From Diabrotica undecimpunctata (Eukaryota; Arthropoda; Insecta; Coleoptera; Chrysomelidae): a stretch of 64,000 nucleotides of DNA. Of the stretch, positions 21,227 through 32,265 are shown one piece after another; the first letter of the stretch is position 1; every line of letters begins with the position of its first letter. The stretch is from the NCBI RefSeq assembly GCF_040954645.1, contig NC_092807.1, positions 27,449,853 through 27,513,852 on the forward strand, given 5' to 3'. The translations under genes were made by a program, and so were the position numbers. Below the pieces are notes generated by a model. The model searched no databases. It saw only the letters and a program-made list of their open reading frames with translations, and had not been told where the DNA came from.

Positions 21227-21549
21227 ATGATGTCTCTAGAATCATCTAGTGAAAGTAACGACGACTTGTTTTTCCTAATAAGTGCAAGTTTACTTCATAT
21301 TAGATCAAAGAAGAAGAAGGAATGCAGGTATTGGATACATCCCATAGTAAATAAACGAAAAAATAAAGGAATGTTTTACACGTTAGTTAAAGAAATTGAA
21401 GATGACCCAGAAAAGTTTTTTAATTTTATCCGAATGTCTAAGCAATCTTTTCAAGAGCTATTAGAAATTATTAAAGAGCCATGTTCAAGAAATAACACCC
21501 ATATGAGAGAAAGCATATCACCAGAAGAAAAACTAATAGTAACACTAAG
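21227..21549 (+). pseudogene. HARBI1-like Harbinger transposase, first exon only
   Basis: The frame starts at ATG 21227 (a second ATG is at 21230) and contains CRYWIHPIVNKRKNKGMFYT, DDPEKFFNFIRMSKQSFQEL and HMRESISPEEKLIVTLR, the N-terminal pattern of Harbinger nucleases. It runs into a consensus donor (ctaag|gtaagt, GT at 21550), so the catalytic DDE part should follow in a second exon. No such exon is visible: LINE and MULE insertions and presumed deletion follow. Read alone it is a truncated remnant. Confidence 0.75.
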
Positions 21550-21659
21550 GTAAGTTAACTACGTAGTTGTCACATACTTTTTAAGTATCTTAAAAATATA
21601 TTTGTAATTTTAACTCGTTGACTGCGCATGTTTTGGGATTTTTATTATGTATGCATTAT

Positions 21660-21990
21660 ATCCATGGACGGCTATGCTGACAAATGTGGCAGTCCTTGAG
21701 AGAGCAAATGCTGCTCGCGAGCTGCTTGATAACATCAAATGTAGAAAGATGGCCTATTTTGGACTCGTAGTAAGGGGAGACCGATATAATATTCTTCAAC
21801 TTATTATGATGGGTAAAATCGAAGGACGCAGAGGAATTGGTAGAAAGCAGGCCTCTTGATTGCAGAATATCAGGGAGTGGACAGGAATGAGGAAAGCTGA
21901 GCAACTCTTTAGAATAGCTCAAGACAGAGACAGTTTCGCCATGTTAATCGCCGACGTCAAGGGGACTTGATAGGGCACGTTAAAAAGAAG
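21660..21990 (+). mobile_element. RTE-like LINE 3' fragment inside the Harbinger element
   Basis: It encodes VLERANAARELLDNIKCRKM, AYFGLVVRGDRYNILQLIM, GKIEGRRGIGRKQAS and AEQLFRIAQDRDSFAMLIAD. The tail is aaaaagaag. A 9-bp duplication, atgcattat, lies at 21651-21659 and 21991-21999. Confidence 0.8.
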
Positions 21991-22355
21991 ATGCATTATT
22001 TATGTGTTTTGTTTATTTAGTTTTTAACAATGTTTCTCTCGTTTGTTGTATTTTTTTAAATACAAAAAAATATAGAAAAAATACATTTTTAATTTTAATT
22101 AATTTATCGATATCTATAGCTTCCATAATATATACAAAATCTGGCAAACACTCACAAAAGCAACCAAATAAAACCGATGCAAAACAGTCACACGTCTGTG
22201 TTGAAGCACGAGATATCTATTACTGATGTGCCGCCAGAATTCATAAAACCGCCGAAGGCGCATGGTACTCATCATATTCCGAGCGGCGGCCGACGCGGCG
22301 AGCTGACGAACGACGGCTCGTCTGTGTTGCACAACATAAGTACCATAGACGAGAG

Positions 22356-24955
22356 GGGTACACGTAAACTCATCACCAATTACTATAAATACCATCGTAC
22401 ATAGTACAAACTCATCACCGCCATAAAAGTAAGGATTTTCAAACAGACCCCGAGAGATTGGTAAACTCATCACTGGCCTACCTGCATCTCGTGGCAGATA
22501 TAGACCATAAACCTCTTGCAATCTCCAAAGATTTTGTAATTTGACAGAATAAATCTAAAATAGATGTATTAAATGCAAATGTAATTTATTGGTTTTTATT
22601 TGGGAATTCCGCAAAATTCTATTGATAGTTATCTAAAACTATACTAGACTAAAAAATGTCTCTTCATTTGCTCTTGTTCCTTTAACATGAATAGTGAGCT
22701 GCTCGTTACGTTTTGAGCCAACGCGGAAGAAAAATGATAGATATCAATAATTTCAAATTTAAATTGCGAAAGACTCTAAAATCGAATTTCTTTTGTGGAC
22801 AATTGCAATAAGAATAAGAAAATTAATATTTACAAAACTGTTAGATACACACCAAAGTATATATATAAAATATGCTACTTATGCATTATCCATTTCAGAA
22901 AAGTACGGTAATAATAATAAGTGTGAATCGGTGTAATATTGAAGACGGTGTTCTATTAAAAACTATCTAAATCATGCCACATGCAACATCTCGTATACCT
23001 AAAATAATTTTTGATGATCGACCACTTAATTCTAGAGAACTTCGCTATTTTTCTTACTTGACACAATTTCCATGTTTCGTGAACGGTGGTAGTGTGAAAC
23101 ACCCTGCATATTTAGAAGTTTAAATCTAAACACAAATGTATGTCAATATTGTTCTTTAAAGTTTCTTAAGAAATACTCTTTATTTCTCTTCATAGATTTT
23201 TTAATAAAAATTCAAAGTGCCAGGATTGGAAAATCATTTAGTATAAATAACTAATTTCTGTGTAGACCCAAAGTAAGTTTTGCGATACCAGCTGTAGATC
23301 CAAATATTTTTTTGACTTTTTTTTATAATTCAATCAAGTAATTTTTCACATGAAACCTAAAAATATGCAAAGAACTTATTAAAATTTTAAAACTAACTAA
23401 GACTTTATTTTATGTAGGTAATAAAGTTCAGTTTTCTGAAAATGCAAAGTATGTGTTTATATTTCTATAATTATTTTAGTTGCGGAAAATATTCTGCACT
23501 TTGTCTTGGGACCCAATCACGTAAACGACCTTCAAAAACTAAACTAACCAAAAGATTGCAACTTATTATTTCAAGGAACACATGACAACAACTGACATCT
23601 CTTGTATTCGGAGGAATATGAGCAACGATCGTTTTTCTTTTATGTCACCTGTACCTAAGACAATGGGAAAGCACATCAAGCACTCCAGCAGATGAATCTA
23701 AAGACGGACCGCGATAAATGTTTTGTGTTGGATAACGATTCACAACAAAATATTATTATTTTTGGCATTCTTGAGAATGTACGATACATGGCGAAAGCAG
23801 AGGCATATTACTTAGATGGTACATTTCAACGTGCTTCAAAATTTTTCTTGCAATTATTTACCATCCATAGCTTATTAAATGGGCATTACTCATTATTCAT
23901 CAATTAATTCGTTGCTTCGAAGAAGTTGGTGTCGTTTTAAGTCCATTAAGACTTGTGGCTGATTTCGTAATTGCCATTCGACCATCTGTGAACCGAATTG
24001 AGTGGTTATTTCACTATTTGGTTTCGCCAAATCCAAAAACTTGGTTTGATAACCACTAAGAGGGAAGACTCCAACTATAAGTGGCTGCACCACTTATTTG
24101 GCTGGCCATTTTTGGACCCTGAACCAGCGATTGTTTTGTCAACGATTTCATGCGGATACCTCTAACCTGTCTTAATTGATGAAAATTAACGATTATGTGG
24201 TAGAAAACTACGTAAGTAATGAGTCTCTTTTCCCTTTAACTGTTAGGGTATCCCAGTCTAGCCATATACATTACACCACAAATCCATGCAAATCTTTTCA
24301 TTCCCATTTTTCAAATCATTTTTACCATTTTCATCCCAATATCCTCACTTTTGTATCTACTCTTCTACAGTAGTAAATAATGGTGTACATAAAACTGCAG
24401 AGTTTACATGCACCTGTCCTGTTTTTACAGGATAATGTTTCCTTAAGTAGGCATTAACCGTTTATAAAAGCCAGGAGACTGTACTCAAGCATTTTGATTC
24501 ATTCTGTCATAATAAATAGATTTCTAATTAGTTAATAAGTTGAGGACTATTTCCGATATAAACGGAAACAGCACATGCTCATAAATATTTTCATTATAAA
24601 GTTACAATCGAAAATCTACGCAACTGAATTTTAAGATCTCAAAACCGCTTAGATTGGCAGATACGTCGAATAGGCCACACCGTAAAAAATCGATATTAAT
24701 ATCTATTTTAAAGCAATTTGCTTAAAATAATTTCTGAATTTAATAAATTACCATATAAACGAGAAGTGTAACAGGTAACTGGCAATCTTCAGCATTAAAA
24801 ACCAGCGCCTTGGGGCAAAAATACTGGTGATGAGTTTACCTATCTGCGGTGATGAGTTTACCTATCTCCAAAGGATGCCGGTGATCAGTTTACTATATCT
24901 CGTAGGGTCTAATAATTTTATAGGGGACTATAAAGTGATGAGTTCGTACACGTCC
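22356..24955 (+). mobile_element. MULE-type DNA transposon inside the Harbinger element
   Basis: The ends are gggtacacgtaaactcatca (22356) and its imperfect inverse at 24955. The 8-bp duplication gacgagag (22348-22355 and 24956-24963) fits the 8-9 bp of Mutator-like elements. The motif aaactcatcac occurs three times just inside the left end (about 22367-22472), and its inverse gtgatgagttt (one copy as gtgatcagttt) occurs near 24827-24946. These look like subterminal transposase-binding sites. The element carries the MULE transposase remnant at 23560-24373. Confidence 0.8.
23560..24373 (+). pseudogene. MULE transposase remnant
   Basis: Visible blocks are SFMSPVPKTMG (about 23637), then MNLKTDRDKCFVLDNDSQQN, IIIFGILENVRYMAKAEAYY, LDGTFQRASKFFLQLFTIHS (23692-23907; Asp in DGTF is the first catalytic residue), and finally INDYVVENYVSNESLFPL and NPCKSFHSHFSNHFYHFHPN (24180-24370), the usual end of MULE domains in FLYWCH-MULE proteins. 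The 270 bp between these blocks hold several stops and shifts, so the gene is dead. I could not see a FLYWCH finger upstream. Confidence 0.7.
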
Positions 24956-25102
24956 GACGAGAGACCGCTTTCAACACCGCCGCGGCCGCCGACGCGGCGC
25001 AAACCGCCCTGTCTGTGTTTAACCTTAGACAACACATTAGACATCTTGGTGGAACCATTAATTATTAAAGTGACTGCTAAAGGCACATTATGCGTAACGT
25101 GA

Positions 25103-25533
25103 TATTTCTTTTATAATTAATCTTTTAGCTATTTAGTAGTATTTGAAATTTTTCTTATAGCAATATGTATTATTTCCATTAATTTTAATAGAAATTTTCA
25201 AAATTGTTACAATTATGTACAAAATAAAATTATTATTCTGCAAATATCTGGCAAAATCTGGCAATATTTTAAATTTGAAATCTTTATATTTAAGAATAGG
25301 CGTATTCCAGTTTTTGAACAATTTGAAATTATCAATTTAAGAGATAATTATGCGTTTCCAAACTTTTGGTCTAGAATAAAAAAAATTGTTTCGCTAAGAT
25401 GTTCTAACAAAAAAATTACTAAAGCTATTATTTTCCAACCTTCAAAAGTGCTTTGATGTGATATTGTTCGTATCAAGCCATATTTTTTACTTTATACGTA
25501 TAAAAATAAATATAGACTTTGTGGAAGCTGACT
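25103..25533. other. AT-rich spacer without recognised features
   Basis: Lies between the end of the Tc1/mariner-type gene and the hAT element. It probably holds the 3' non-coding end of the former. No ORF with recognisable content. Confidence 0.4.
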
Positions 25534-25541
25534 ATTATTAG

Positions 25542-27758
25542 TAAAGCTCGGATTATAAGCAAAATGCCTTTTTTGCCTATTTTGCCTATTATAATTGTTT
25601 TCTGCACTTTTTGCCTTTTTTCGTAAATTCCGCCTATTTGTGCCTTTTTTAAAATTTCATGGTACTACCCATGATATTATTCTATTACTAAACCATTCTA
25701 TAATAAAATTTTGGGTCAATAATAAAATATCAATGGTTTGTTTATATAACAGATTTCTAGGAAAATGTACCTGATCGAGACTTGAGGGTTAACTATTTGG
25801 AAATCCCTAAGCTTTATTAGTTTATTATCAGTTGTACAGTCGGTTACTGTATCAGAGTTTAGTCACAAATTGCTATATCCTAGTTTAGTTTTGTTGCGTA
25901 TACCGAAAAGCAAAGAACACGTTTTAAAATGTTTTAGACATTTGTGTGAAAAGATGACATCTAAATTAAGGCTATGTATCGCACCTTATTCGAAACTTTC
26001 TCTGGAAGGAGATGGAGCATTTTGTAAACCATGCGGCAAATCGGTAAGTTTTATTTTTTCTCGTCCCACAACATAACTAAATTCTAAAGCGGTTTTAGAA
26101 TTCTAATTATTTTTTTTTAAATTCTCAGATTTCAAGTAGAAAAAAGTACTTTATTGACCAGCATTGTGGAACCCCACTTCATAAACGTAATTTGGAAAAA
26201 TTAAATTCCTCTAAGTTAGCCCAAATATCTCTCCGGGATAGTTTAAGCAGTTCAAAAAAAAGGAGGAAGACGCATTTAAATTTGATTTATGCTAGATGAT
26301 GATTGCATTTAACATTCCTCTATATAAAGTTAATAACCCTAGTTTTAAATGCTTTTTCGAAAAATATCTTAAATCCTTACCGGACGAGAGTACATTGAGA
26401 AAACATACTGTGGAAAAATGTTATGTGGAATGTATTTCAAAAATTAAGCAGGAGTTAGAGGGAAATTTTTTGTATATTATCGTGGATGAAACGACAGATG
26501 TATGCGGCAGGTATATAGCTAATTTAATGATTGGAATTTTGAACGAAAACATTGCGAGAAAACCTTATTTAGTTGCCGTTAAAGAATTGGAAAAAACTAA
26601 CAATTTAACAATAAGTCGATTTATACAAGATAGTTTAATAAACCTCTTTTTACCCAAAGCTATACCAGTAAATAAAATAGTTTTAATGCTTTTAGATGCT
26701 GCGGCATATATGTTAAAAGCTGCTGTTAATTTAAAGATTTTTTATCCTAATTTAATTCATTGCACTTGTGTAGCCCACGGGGTAAATAGAATTGCTGAAG
26801 AAATAAAAAATCTGTTTCCGTTGGTAAACAATTTTATAAATTTTATGAAAACAGTTTTTGTAAAGGCTTCGTTGAGGGTGCAAATATATAAAGAAAGACT
26901 TCCCGGTGTCCCTTTGCCACCTAAACCAGTAATTACAAGGTGGGGAACCTGGCTCGAAGCAGTTTTTTTTACTTTGAACACTACAATGAAATAGAACTAG
27001 TTATGTCAGAATTTGATGATGATATTTCCGAAGCCATTCGAGAAGCAAAAAAAAATTAAACAATCTTACATTGAAATAGGAACTCGCTTATATCAATAAC
27101 AATTATAAATTAATAGTTACCACAATTACCTTATTAGAAAAACAAGAGATAAATTTATGTGAGTCAGTAAAATTAATAGATAATTTTAAAGACGAAAATT
27201 AAATCGGCACCTGGAAGTAACGGTCAATTAATTTAAAAAAAAATGAAATATGTTTTCGACAAGAATAAAGGTTTTTCGTTTTTATATAATGTTGCTAAAG
27301 TTTTGAATGGGACATTTTCCGAGGAATTTCAAATTATGCCTGATTTATTATCCGCTCTGAAATATGCTCCAATTACATCTGTCGATGTCGAACGTTCGTT
27401 TTCAATGTACAAATTAATTTTATGTGATCGAAGACATAGTTTTAAGACCGAAAATATTGAAAAACATTTAGTTGTTTCTATTAATGATAAAATTTTAAGT
27501 GGTTACAATGTTTAATTATTAATTTACAGTTATTTAGTTACTAGTTTATTTATACTAATGTTATGATTATGATGTGTAAATATACCTGTCTTAAGTTAAT
27601 ATTACGTTAATTCACTTTGTACAATAAATAATAAGTTATATTTCTTTATTGCCTATATTTTGCCTAAATGTTAATATTCCTGCCTTTTTTAATAAAAATC
27701 TTTGCCTATATAGGCGCCTTTTTTTTTCAATTTTTGTTGCCTATAAATCCGAGCTTTA
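25542..27758 (+). mobile_element. hAT DNA transposon
   Basis: Terminal inverted repeats taaagctcggatt (25542) and its inverse ending gagcttta (27758). The 8-bp duplication attattag (25534-25541 and 27759-27766) is the hAT signature. Both ends are followed inwards by many copies of tgcctattttgcc / tgcctttttt, probably subterminal binding sites. It encodes the decayed transposase at 25870-27515. Confidence 0.9.
25870..27515 (+). pseudogene. hAT transposase with BED-like finger (broken)
   Basis: Exon 1 (25870-26043) ends at the donor tcg|gtaagt. Exon 2 begins after the acceptor ttctcag at 26129. The join creates FCKPCGKS-ISSRKKYFIDQ with HCGTPLHKRN, a BED-like zinc finger. The main block (26296-26994) has FLYIIVDETTDVCGRY with the first catalytic Asp, and FYPNLIHCTCVAHGVNRIAE, a strong hAT motif. 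The C-terminal dimerisation motif LKYAPITSVDVERSFSMYK is at 27243-27515. A stop or shift near 26290 and loss of frame at 26990-27242 inactivate it. Confidence 0.85.
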
Positions 27759-27766
27759 ATTATTAG

Positions 27767-28799
27767 TCATTGAATAAAACACAATAAAACTATCAATACC
27801 GTAGAAAGAAAAAGAAGAATATTATTTAATACCTATCAAAATAATTAAAAAATCAAACTGAACTCATCAGGTCTCCATGACTTTACTACACCATCATTTA
27901 AACATATTTTTCTTATATTTGTGACGATTTTAACCATTCCCATTGACATTAATTTGCCTAAGTAAATGTTTGCCAGATAATATCGTACATTCCATGGTTT
28001 ACCTTTCCCTAAAATATATATAATTAGTGTAAAATTATTAAACTTTAAGGGGTTTATTAGACTCGTTGTACCTCGGAGGGATCAAATACTCCCAACGAAG
28101 GATGGGTTAGTGAAACAAGAAAGTAAACAAAATGTTCGCGTAGCTGTACACGAAATAAAATTTGTATTTATTAAATATATTCAGTTCTATTTGGCTACAT
28201 TAATTGATCAAATTTATTAACAGAAAATTTTAGTTAAGTTTTGATTTTATCCAGAATTAAGCGATGGGTATGCATAAGAGTAAAAATGTAAAGGGTGTTT
28301 CTGTATTCGACTGATATTGCTCTGTCCAACCTATGCATTACTTCGTCTGCTTTACACCAAAGAATATACATTTCTGTCTAAATCAGCATTAAATTTTGTT
28401 TTATAAAACAGGAACACAATGCCAATATGTATTTCGTTTCGAATGCCAATAACCCCTAGCCGTTTCACGCAAAGTCCTTGCCCACAAAGTCAGCATCGCC
28501 CAGTTATAGTTAAGGCAGGTACACAAATAACTTTAATTACTTTTATTTCAGTGGTTAAAGGCTTGTTATGGACCTCGGAGGTAATATGAGATGTCGACTC
28601 TTATATTGCAATAAATCCACCCGTTTCCCAAAGAAAGATTTGGGGGTTCTGGAAACAGAACTCGGCTCTGCCAGTAAATCCTACTCTCACGTTCTCGAAG
28701 ACATACATGTCGCGTAACCACCGGGTATATGGCGTACAATGAATGTGCGTTATATAGCAGCGGAGAGAGGGTCAAAGGTGAGTTTCTGGTGCCTTAAAG
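27767..28799. other. No gene recognised
   Basis: No coding frame of note on either strand. The 69-codon minus-strand ORF near 28566-28775 lacks recognisable motifs. cctcggagg occurs near 28073 and 28573 but no larger repeat links the two places. Confidence 0.4.
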
Positions 28800-30900
28800 C
28801 TGTAACATGTCTCAAACAGACGATGACGTGGTGGGACAGCACGGAGAAATAGTTAAAAATGGTTCAGGGGACAGCTTAATTGATTTCTGTCAACTTTTTG
28901 GTTTAAAAATAATGAATACCCAATTCCAACATAAAGATATTTATAAATACACTTAGAAACAACCTTCACTTCAACAGAAGTCGATCATAAACTATATAAT
29001 AATGAGACAGAAATCAAAATTCAAGTGCCAAGACTGCAGAGTAAAAAGAGGATCTAACTGTGGGACAGATCATTATTTTCTTCTAGTTAATATTTTGTAC
29101 CCCTTTAAACAATACTACAAACGGAACACCAAAAGGGAAAGAAACAATACTACACAGTACAAAACGGAGAAATCTAGATTAGAAAAGGAATTAAATGAGA
29201 TGAAAAGAAATATGGATGTAGAACAAAAATACAACAACCTTAAAACGATAATAAAAAAAATTGCTAATGAAGTATTAGGAACAGAGAACAACGACAAATA
29301 CGAACCATCATGAATGACAGAAAACGTAAAAGAAATGATACAAGAAAGAAATAACAAAATATATAAGAAATCGCTAACAAATAAAACATCTAGAAATAGA
29401 GTAACATATCAAAGAAAAAACAGAGAAGTACACAATCAAATAAAAGAAGCAAAAAACAATTTATGGAAACAAAAATGGGTCCAAATTGAAAATTCAGTGG
29501 TTCTCAGACTAAGGAAGGATGGAGAAATGTCACTAATCTAAAGAAAACTATCCATACCTCCTTAAGCAACTCAATTCCTATAAAACAGTGGAAAAATCAC
29601 TATAAAAATTTACTCCAAGAGTCCAGATTGGAATATATGGGAGAGGAAGACAGTGTGGAGAGAAATGTAAAACGGGCGATCTCCAGGACCTGGCAATATA
29701 GCTGTAGAGTTACTTAAAGCAGGAGGTCCACTCCTAGTAGAACCAATAACTTTTCTAATAAATCAATGCTGCCAACAAATTAAAGTACCATCTGAATGGA
29801 AAACCGGTCACCAAGTGTCCTTCTTTAAAAAGGTAATCGAAAAGATCCTAACTACTAAAGAGGATTAAGTGTCCTACCTACTTTCGGGAGATTGTTTGGA
29901 AAGATAATAAATGGAAAAATACAAAATGATGTAGGACATCTAATTAGCGAAGAGCAAAGTGGATTTACGCCTGCTAGATCTTGCTGATTTGCTGATAACT
30001 TGTTTATACTCAAACAATTAATAGAAAAAAGAACAGCGGTTGGTACCGAAATACATCTAGTCTTCATCGACCTAGAAAAGGCGTATGATACTTCCAAGAC
30101 TTAAATTGTGACAAGCTTTACAACAACTCGGCATTAGTCCATACTAAGACAAAGATGCAGTATATCACCCTTACTGTTTAATTTATATATTGAGGCAGCT
30201 CTCCAAAATTGGAAAAATTACTGCCAGAAAATGGGAATCCCCGTAGGAAATGACGTACTGTTCTCTCTGAACTTTGCGAATGACCAAATCGTCAAAAGTC
30301 AGTATGAAGAAAACAGAATATTTAGTTATCAATTCAGATGCAAGGTTTGAAGTGTTGATAGACGAGGACGTGAAAATCAAACAAGCAGAAAAATTTAAAT
30401 ATTTAGGTGCACCCATTGATAAGAACGGCTTGGGAGAAATCGGAATTAAACACCGAATTAACAATAATAGGGCAAACCATGATTGAATCAGTTCTTTGTT
30501 ATGGCTCTGAACAATTTGACAAATAATGCAGACCTGAAGAGAAGATTATTGGCAGTTGATATGAATTATTTGAGAAGTGCTAGAACATCAAGGCTGGAAA
30601 AGAAGACCAGTAAATCTATAAGAAATAACATGAATGCTATATAAATGGTCATTAATAGAATCAGAATAGAAAGAAGATGTTTAAAATGGTTTGGACACCT
30701 ATTGAGAATGTCAGACGACGTTGGCCCCAAAAACTTCACATATGGAAGCCCCCTGGAAGAAGAAAAAGAGGTAGACCTTGACGCTCATGGAATGAAGGAA
30801 TTAGAAGAGTGATGGAATCGAGAGGTTTGGAGAAGAAGCATGCCTTGGACTGTGAGGATTTACGGATGAGAACCGGAATACGGCGATAGCCGTCTCCAAA
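28800..30900 (+). pseudogene. RTE-like LINE, 5'-truncated and decayed
   Basis: It starts within the endonuclease domain (DDDVVGQHGEIVKNGSGDSL, IDFCQLFGLKIMNTQFQHKD, then RGSNCGTDH). A lysine-rich connector lies at 29115-29540, then RT blocks in shifting frames: PGNIAVELLKAGGPLLVEPI, SGFTPARSC, VFIDLEKAYD, KYLGAPIDKNGLGEIGIKHR. The C-terminal domain has RRCLKWFGHLLRMSDD and, in another frame, RRKRGRP-type residues. The YADD box is not recognisable. Many stops show age. No target-site duplication was found. Confidence 0.75.
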
Positions 30901-31802
30901 ATGTATTGTATTTATAAGTTGGATTCTGTAATATTCGAACAGAAACCTAAAAATTTTAAAAAACTCAAAACAATATTTACAATATAATTTCCCTATATGG
31001 ATTCCAGGTCAATCCGTAAGCAATCGGCGGTCATCAGCAACGCTATTTAAATTGTTTATGACTGATTACGGAATATAGAAATACCTATACTAAATAAAAA
31101 AAATCTGAAGATGATATATCTAAGGATGAAATGTTCTGCTTCATTGTATATTACTGCTTAGTGGTTATTGCTCTGTTGCTAGATGAAAAATATATTTGCA
31201 AAATTCTGATGATACAAATAATAAAGTAGTTTGTTCAGCCATATCTAGAGATCGGTTTCAATCAATACAAATATTCACTGCAATGGTATCACCCAACTGG
31301 ATAAGCAAGATAAGTTTTCTAAAATTAGACCAATCTTCGAATATCCTAAAAAAACATCTTTCGAATATGCTCCACTAGAAAAAAAAACACAGTATAGATG
31401 ACGGTATGGTGCCCTATTTTGGGCGCTATAGTTGCAAACAATTTATCCGGGGAAAGCCCATTCGCAAGGGCTACAAGTTTTGGGTGGGAGCAACAAGACT
31501 TGGATATATTAAGTTAAATGTGTCGATAGCAATTAAAGTAAATTGTATACCCAAGCTTAATCTAGCCATTCAGTGGTAAGGGAGTGGTAAGAGACTTAAA
31601 TAAAATCGAAACGCAACCGTCTTCGTATATTTATCGTCCTTACTCGACCCAATGAGTACAAGAATGATGGTAATTTATATGGGTAAATTGTTGATGCATA
31701 GTGGAATATAAATATTCCCAGCACCGCTCTGAATAGCTTGATTAAGCTTGGGTATACAATTTACTTTAATTGCTATCGACACATTTAACTTCATATTTCC
31801 TC

Positions 31803-31818
31803 ACTAGAGGTCTCTAGT
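31803..31818. repeat. Short hairpin in the Penelope-derived insert
   Basis: ACTAGAG (31803-31809) and CTCTAGT (31812-31818) form a perfect 7-bp inverted repeat around GT. Confidence 0.5.
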
Positions 31819-31896
31819 AGCATACTTTGGTAATTGTTGTTCCTATAATTGCCAGAGTAGTCGATGCGTTTTGATTTAATTTGAGTCTTCTTACAA

Positions 31897-31941
31897 ACTG
31901 TCTCTGATGACGGGTAGACCCAGAAACACGTGTTAGGGAGT
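31897..31941 (+). ncRNA. Hammerhead-ribozyme-like motif
   Basis: Core CTGATGA (31904-31910); stem II GGG/CCC with TAGA loop, its closing C·A pair mismatched; core GAAA (31923-31926); stem III CAC/GTG (31927-31932), short and self-complementary; then TT, the last T (31934) as cleavage base. Stem I pairs ACTGTCT (31897-31903) with AGGGAGT (31935-31941), 6 of 7 including one G·T. Predicted cleavage is after 31934, at the start of the direct repeat. Short stem III hammerheads are typical of Penelope-like elements and may act as dimers. Confidence 0.55.
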
Positions 31942-32265
31942 GGTAAGAGACTAAATGAAATCGAAACGCAACCGTCTTCGTACATTGGATATATTATTTA
32001 TTTTGATCCATATCAATGATGATCCATATGGATCATTTTGATCTATATCCATATACCATTAAGTATTATTTAAAATCCGTAATTCCAAACAAATTGACGT
32101 TTATGCCATTTATGCAATTTTTGGATAAATGTGCAAAATTGTTTATATTCGCTTAAGTCTATTAATCAGTTTATACGCCACTCATAACAAAACAATCTAT
32201 AATTACCACTCAAAGTTTTTAGTTTGAATCCAGAACACGTATTTAAAATAAAATTAAAAGCTCAC

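Larger units (their letters stand above)
21079..25024 (+). mobile_element. PIF/Harbinger DNA transposon with nested MULE and LINE fragment
   Basis: The left end starts ggttaaacacagac (21079) and continues into gccgcgtctgcg. The right end is its inverted copy, ending gtctgtgtttaacc at 25024. The 3-bp duplication TTA (21076-21078 and 25025-25027) is the PIF/Harbinger hallmark. The CG-rich inverted ends share about 40 bp. The element carries the first exon of a HARBI1-type transposase; the rest of that gene has been lost. It interrupts the Tc1/mariner-type transposase exactly within the KIWDLDN region. Confidence 0.85.
19821..25102 (+). pseudogene. Tc1/mariner-type DDE transposase, split by a Harbinger element
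   Basis: The N-terminus starts at ATG 19821 (MENFSPAKRLKPTAFLTNEK…SVDSVVEMCA, then a stop). Catalytic blocks follow: CYYLDETWINKGHT (first Asp, about 20345), FIPRGSIIVMDNAKYYS (second Asp, about 20653) and LRSPPYHCELNPIEWIW (Glu, about 20910). The HVIKEEEKI stretch ends at 21078 with a stop where W is expected. After the Harbinger element the same frame resumes at 25025 (LDNTLDILVEPLIIKVT) and ends at TGA 25100-25102. The second Asp and the Glu are separated by 84 codons, longer than in classical mariner (34) or Tc1 elements. About five stops or frameshifts make it non-functional. Confidence 0.8.
31511..31984 (+). mobile_element. 474-bp Penelope-derived or retrozyme-like insert
   Basis: It is flanked by the 11-bp duplication ttggatatatt (31500-31510 and 31985-31995). 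Inside, 31511-31561 and 31741-31791 form a perfect 51-bp inverted repeat. 31579-31627 and 31935-31982 are nearly identical direct repeats of about 49 bp (starting agggagtggtaagagac, ending accgtcttcgta). A hammerhead-like motif ends exactly where the second direct repeat begins. No ORF. This matches the terminal structure of Penelope-like elements or of the small non-autonomous retrozymes derived from them. Confidence 0.6.
31110..32060 (+). pseudogene. piggyBac-like transposase fragment, split by a Penelope-derived insert
   Basis: SKDEMFCFI (about 31120), QNSDDTNNKVVCSAISRDRF (31196-31260), then after a frame change SIDDGMVPYFGRYSCKQFIR and GKPIRKGYKFWVGATRLGYI (31390-31510), are piggyBac DDD-domain landmarks. 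The reading is cut at 31510 by the 474-bp insert and resumes after it as IYFDPYQ (about 31996). The N-terminal acidic region and C-terminal Cys-rich domain are absent. Confidence 0.75.

Noticed and set aside
22235..22340. CG-rich block as the right end of a separate small Harbinger element with the left end at 21079
   Set aside because: It ends gtctgtgttgcac with no TTA beside it, whereas 25024 gives both a better inverted match and a TTA duplication.
22114..22521. 135-codon minus-strand ORF
   Set aside because: It crosses the MULE boundary at 22356 and reflects CG-rich Harbinger and MULE ends, with no domain.
24827..25102. 91-codon plus-strand ORF
   Set aside because: It runs across the MULE end, the Harbinger end and the last codons of the Tc1/mariner-type gene; a chance fusion.
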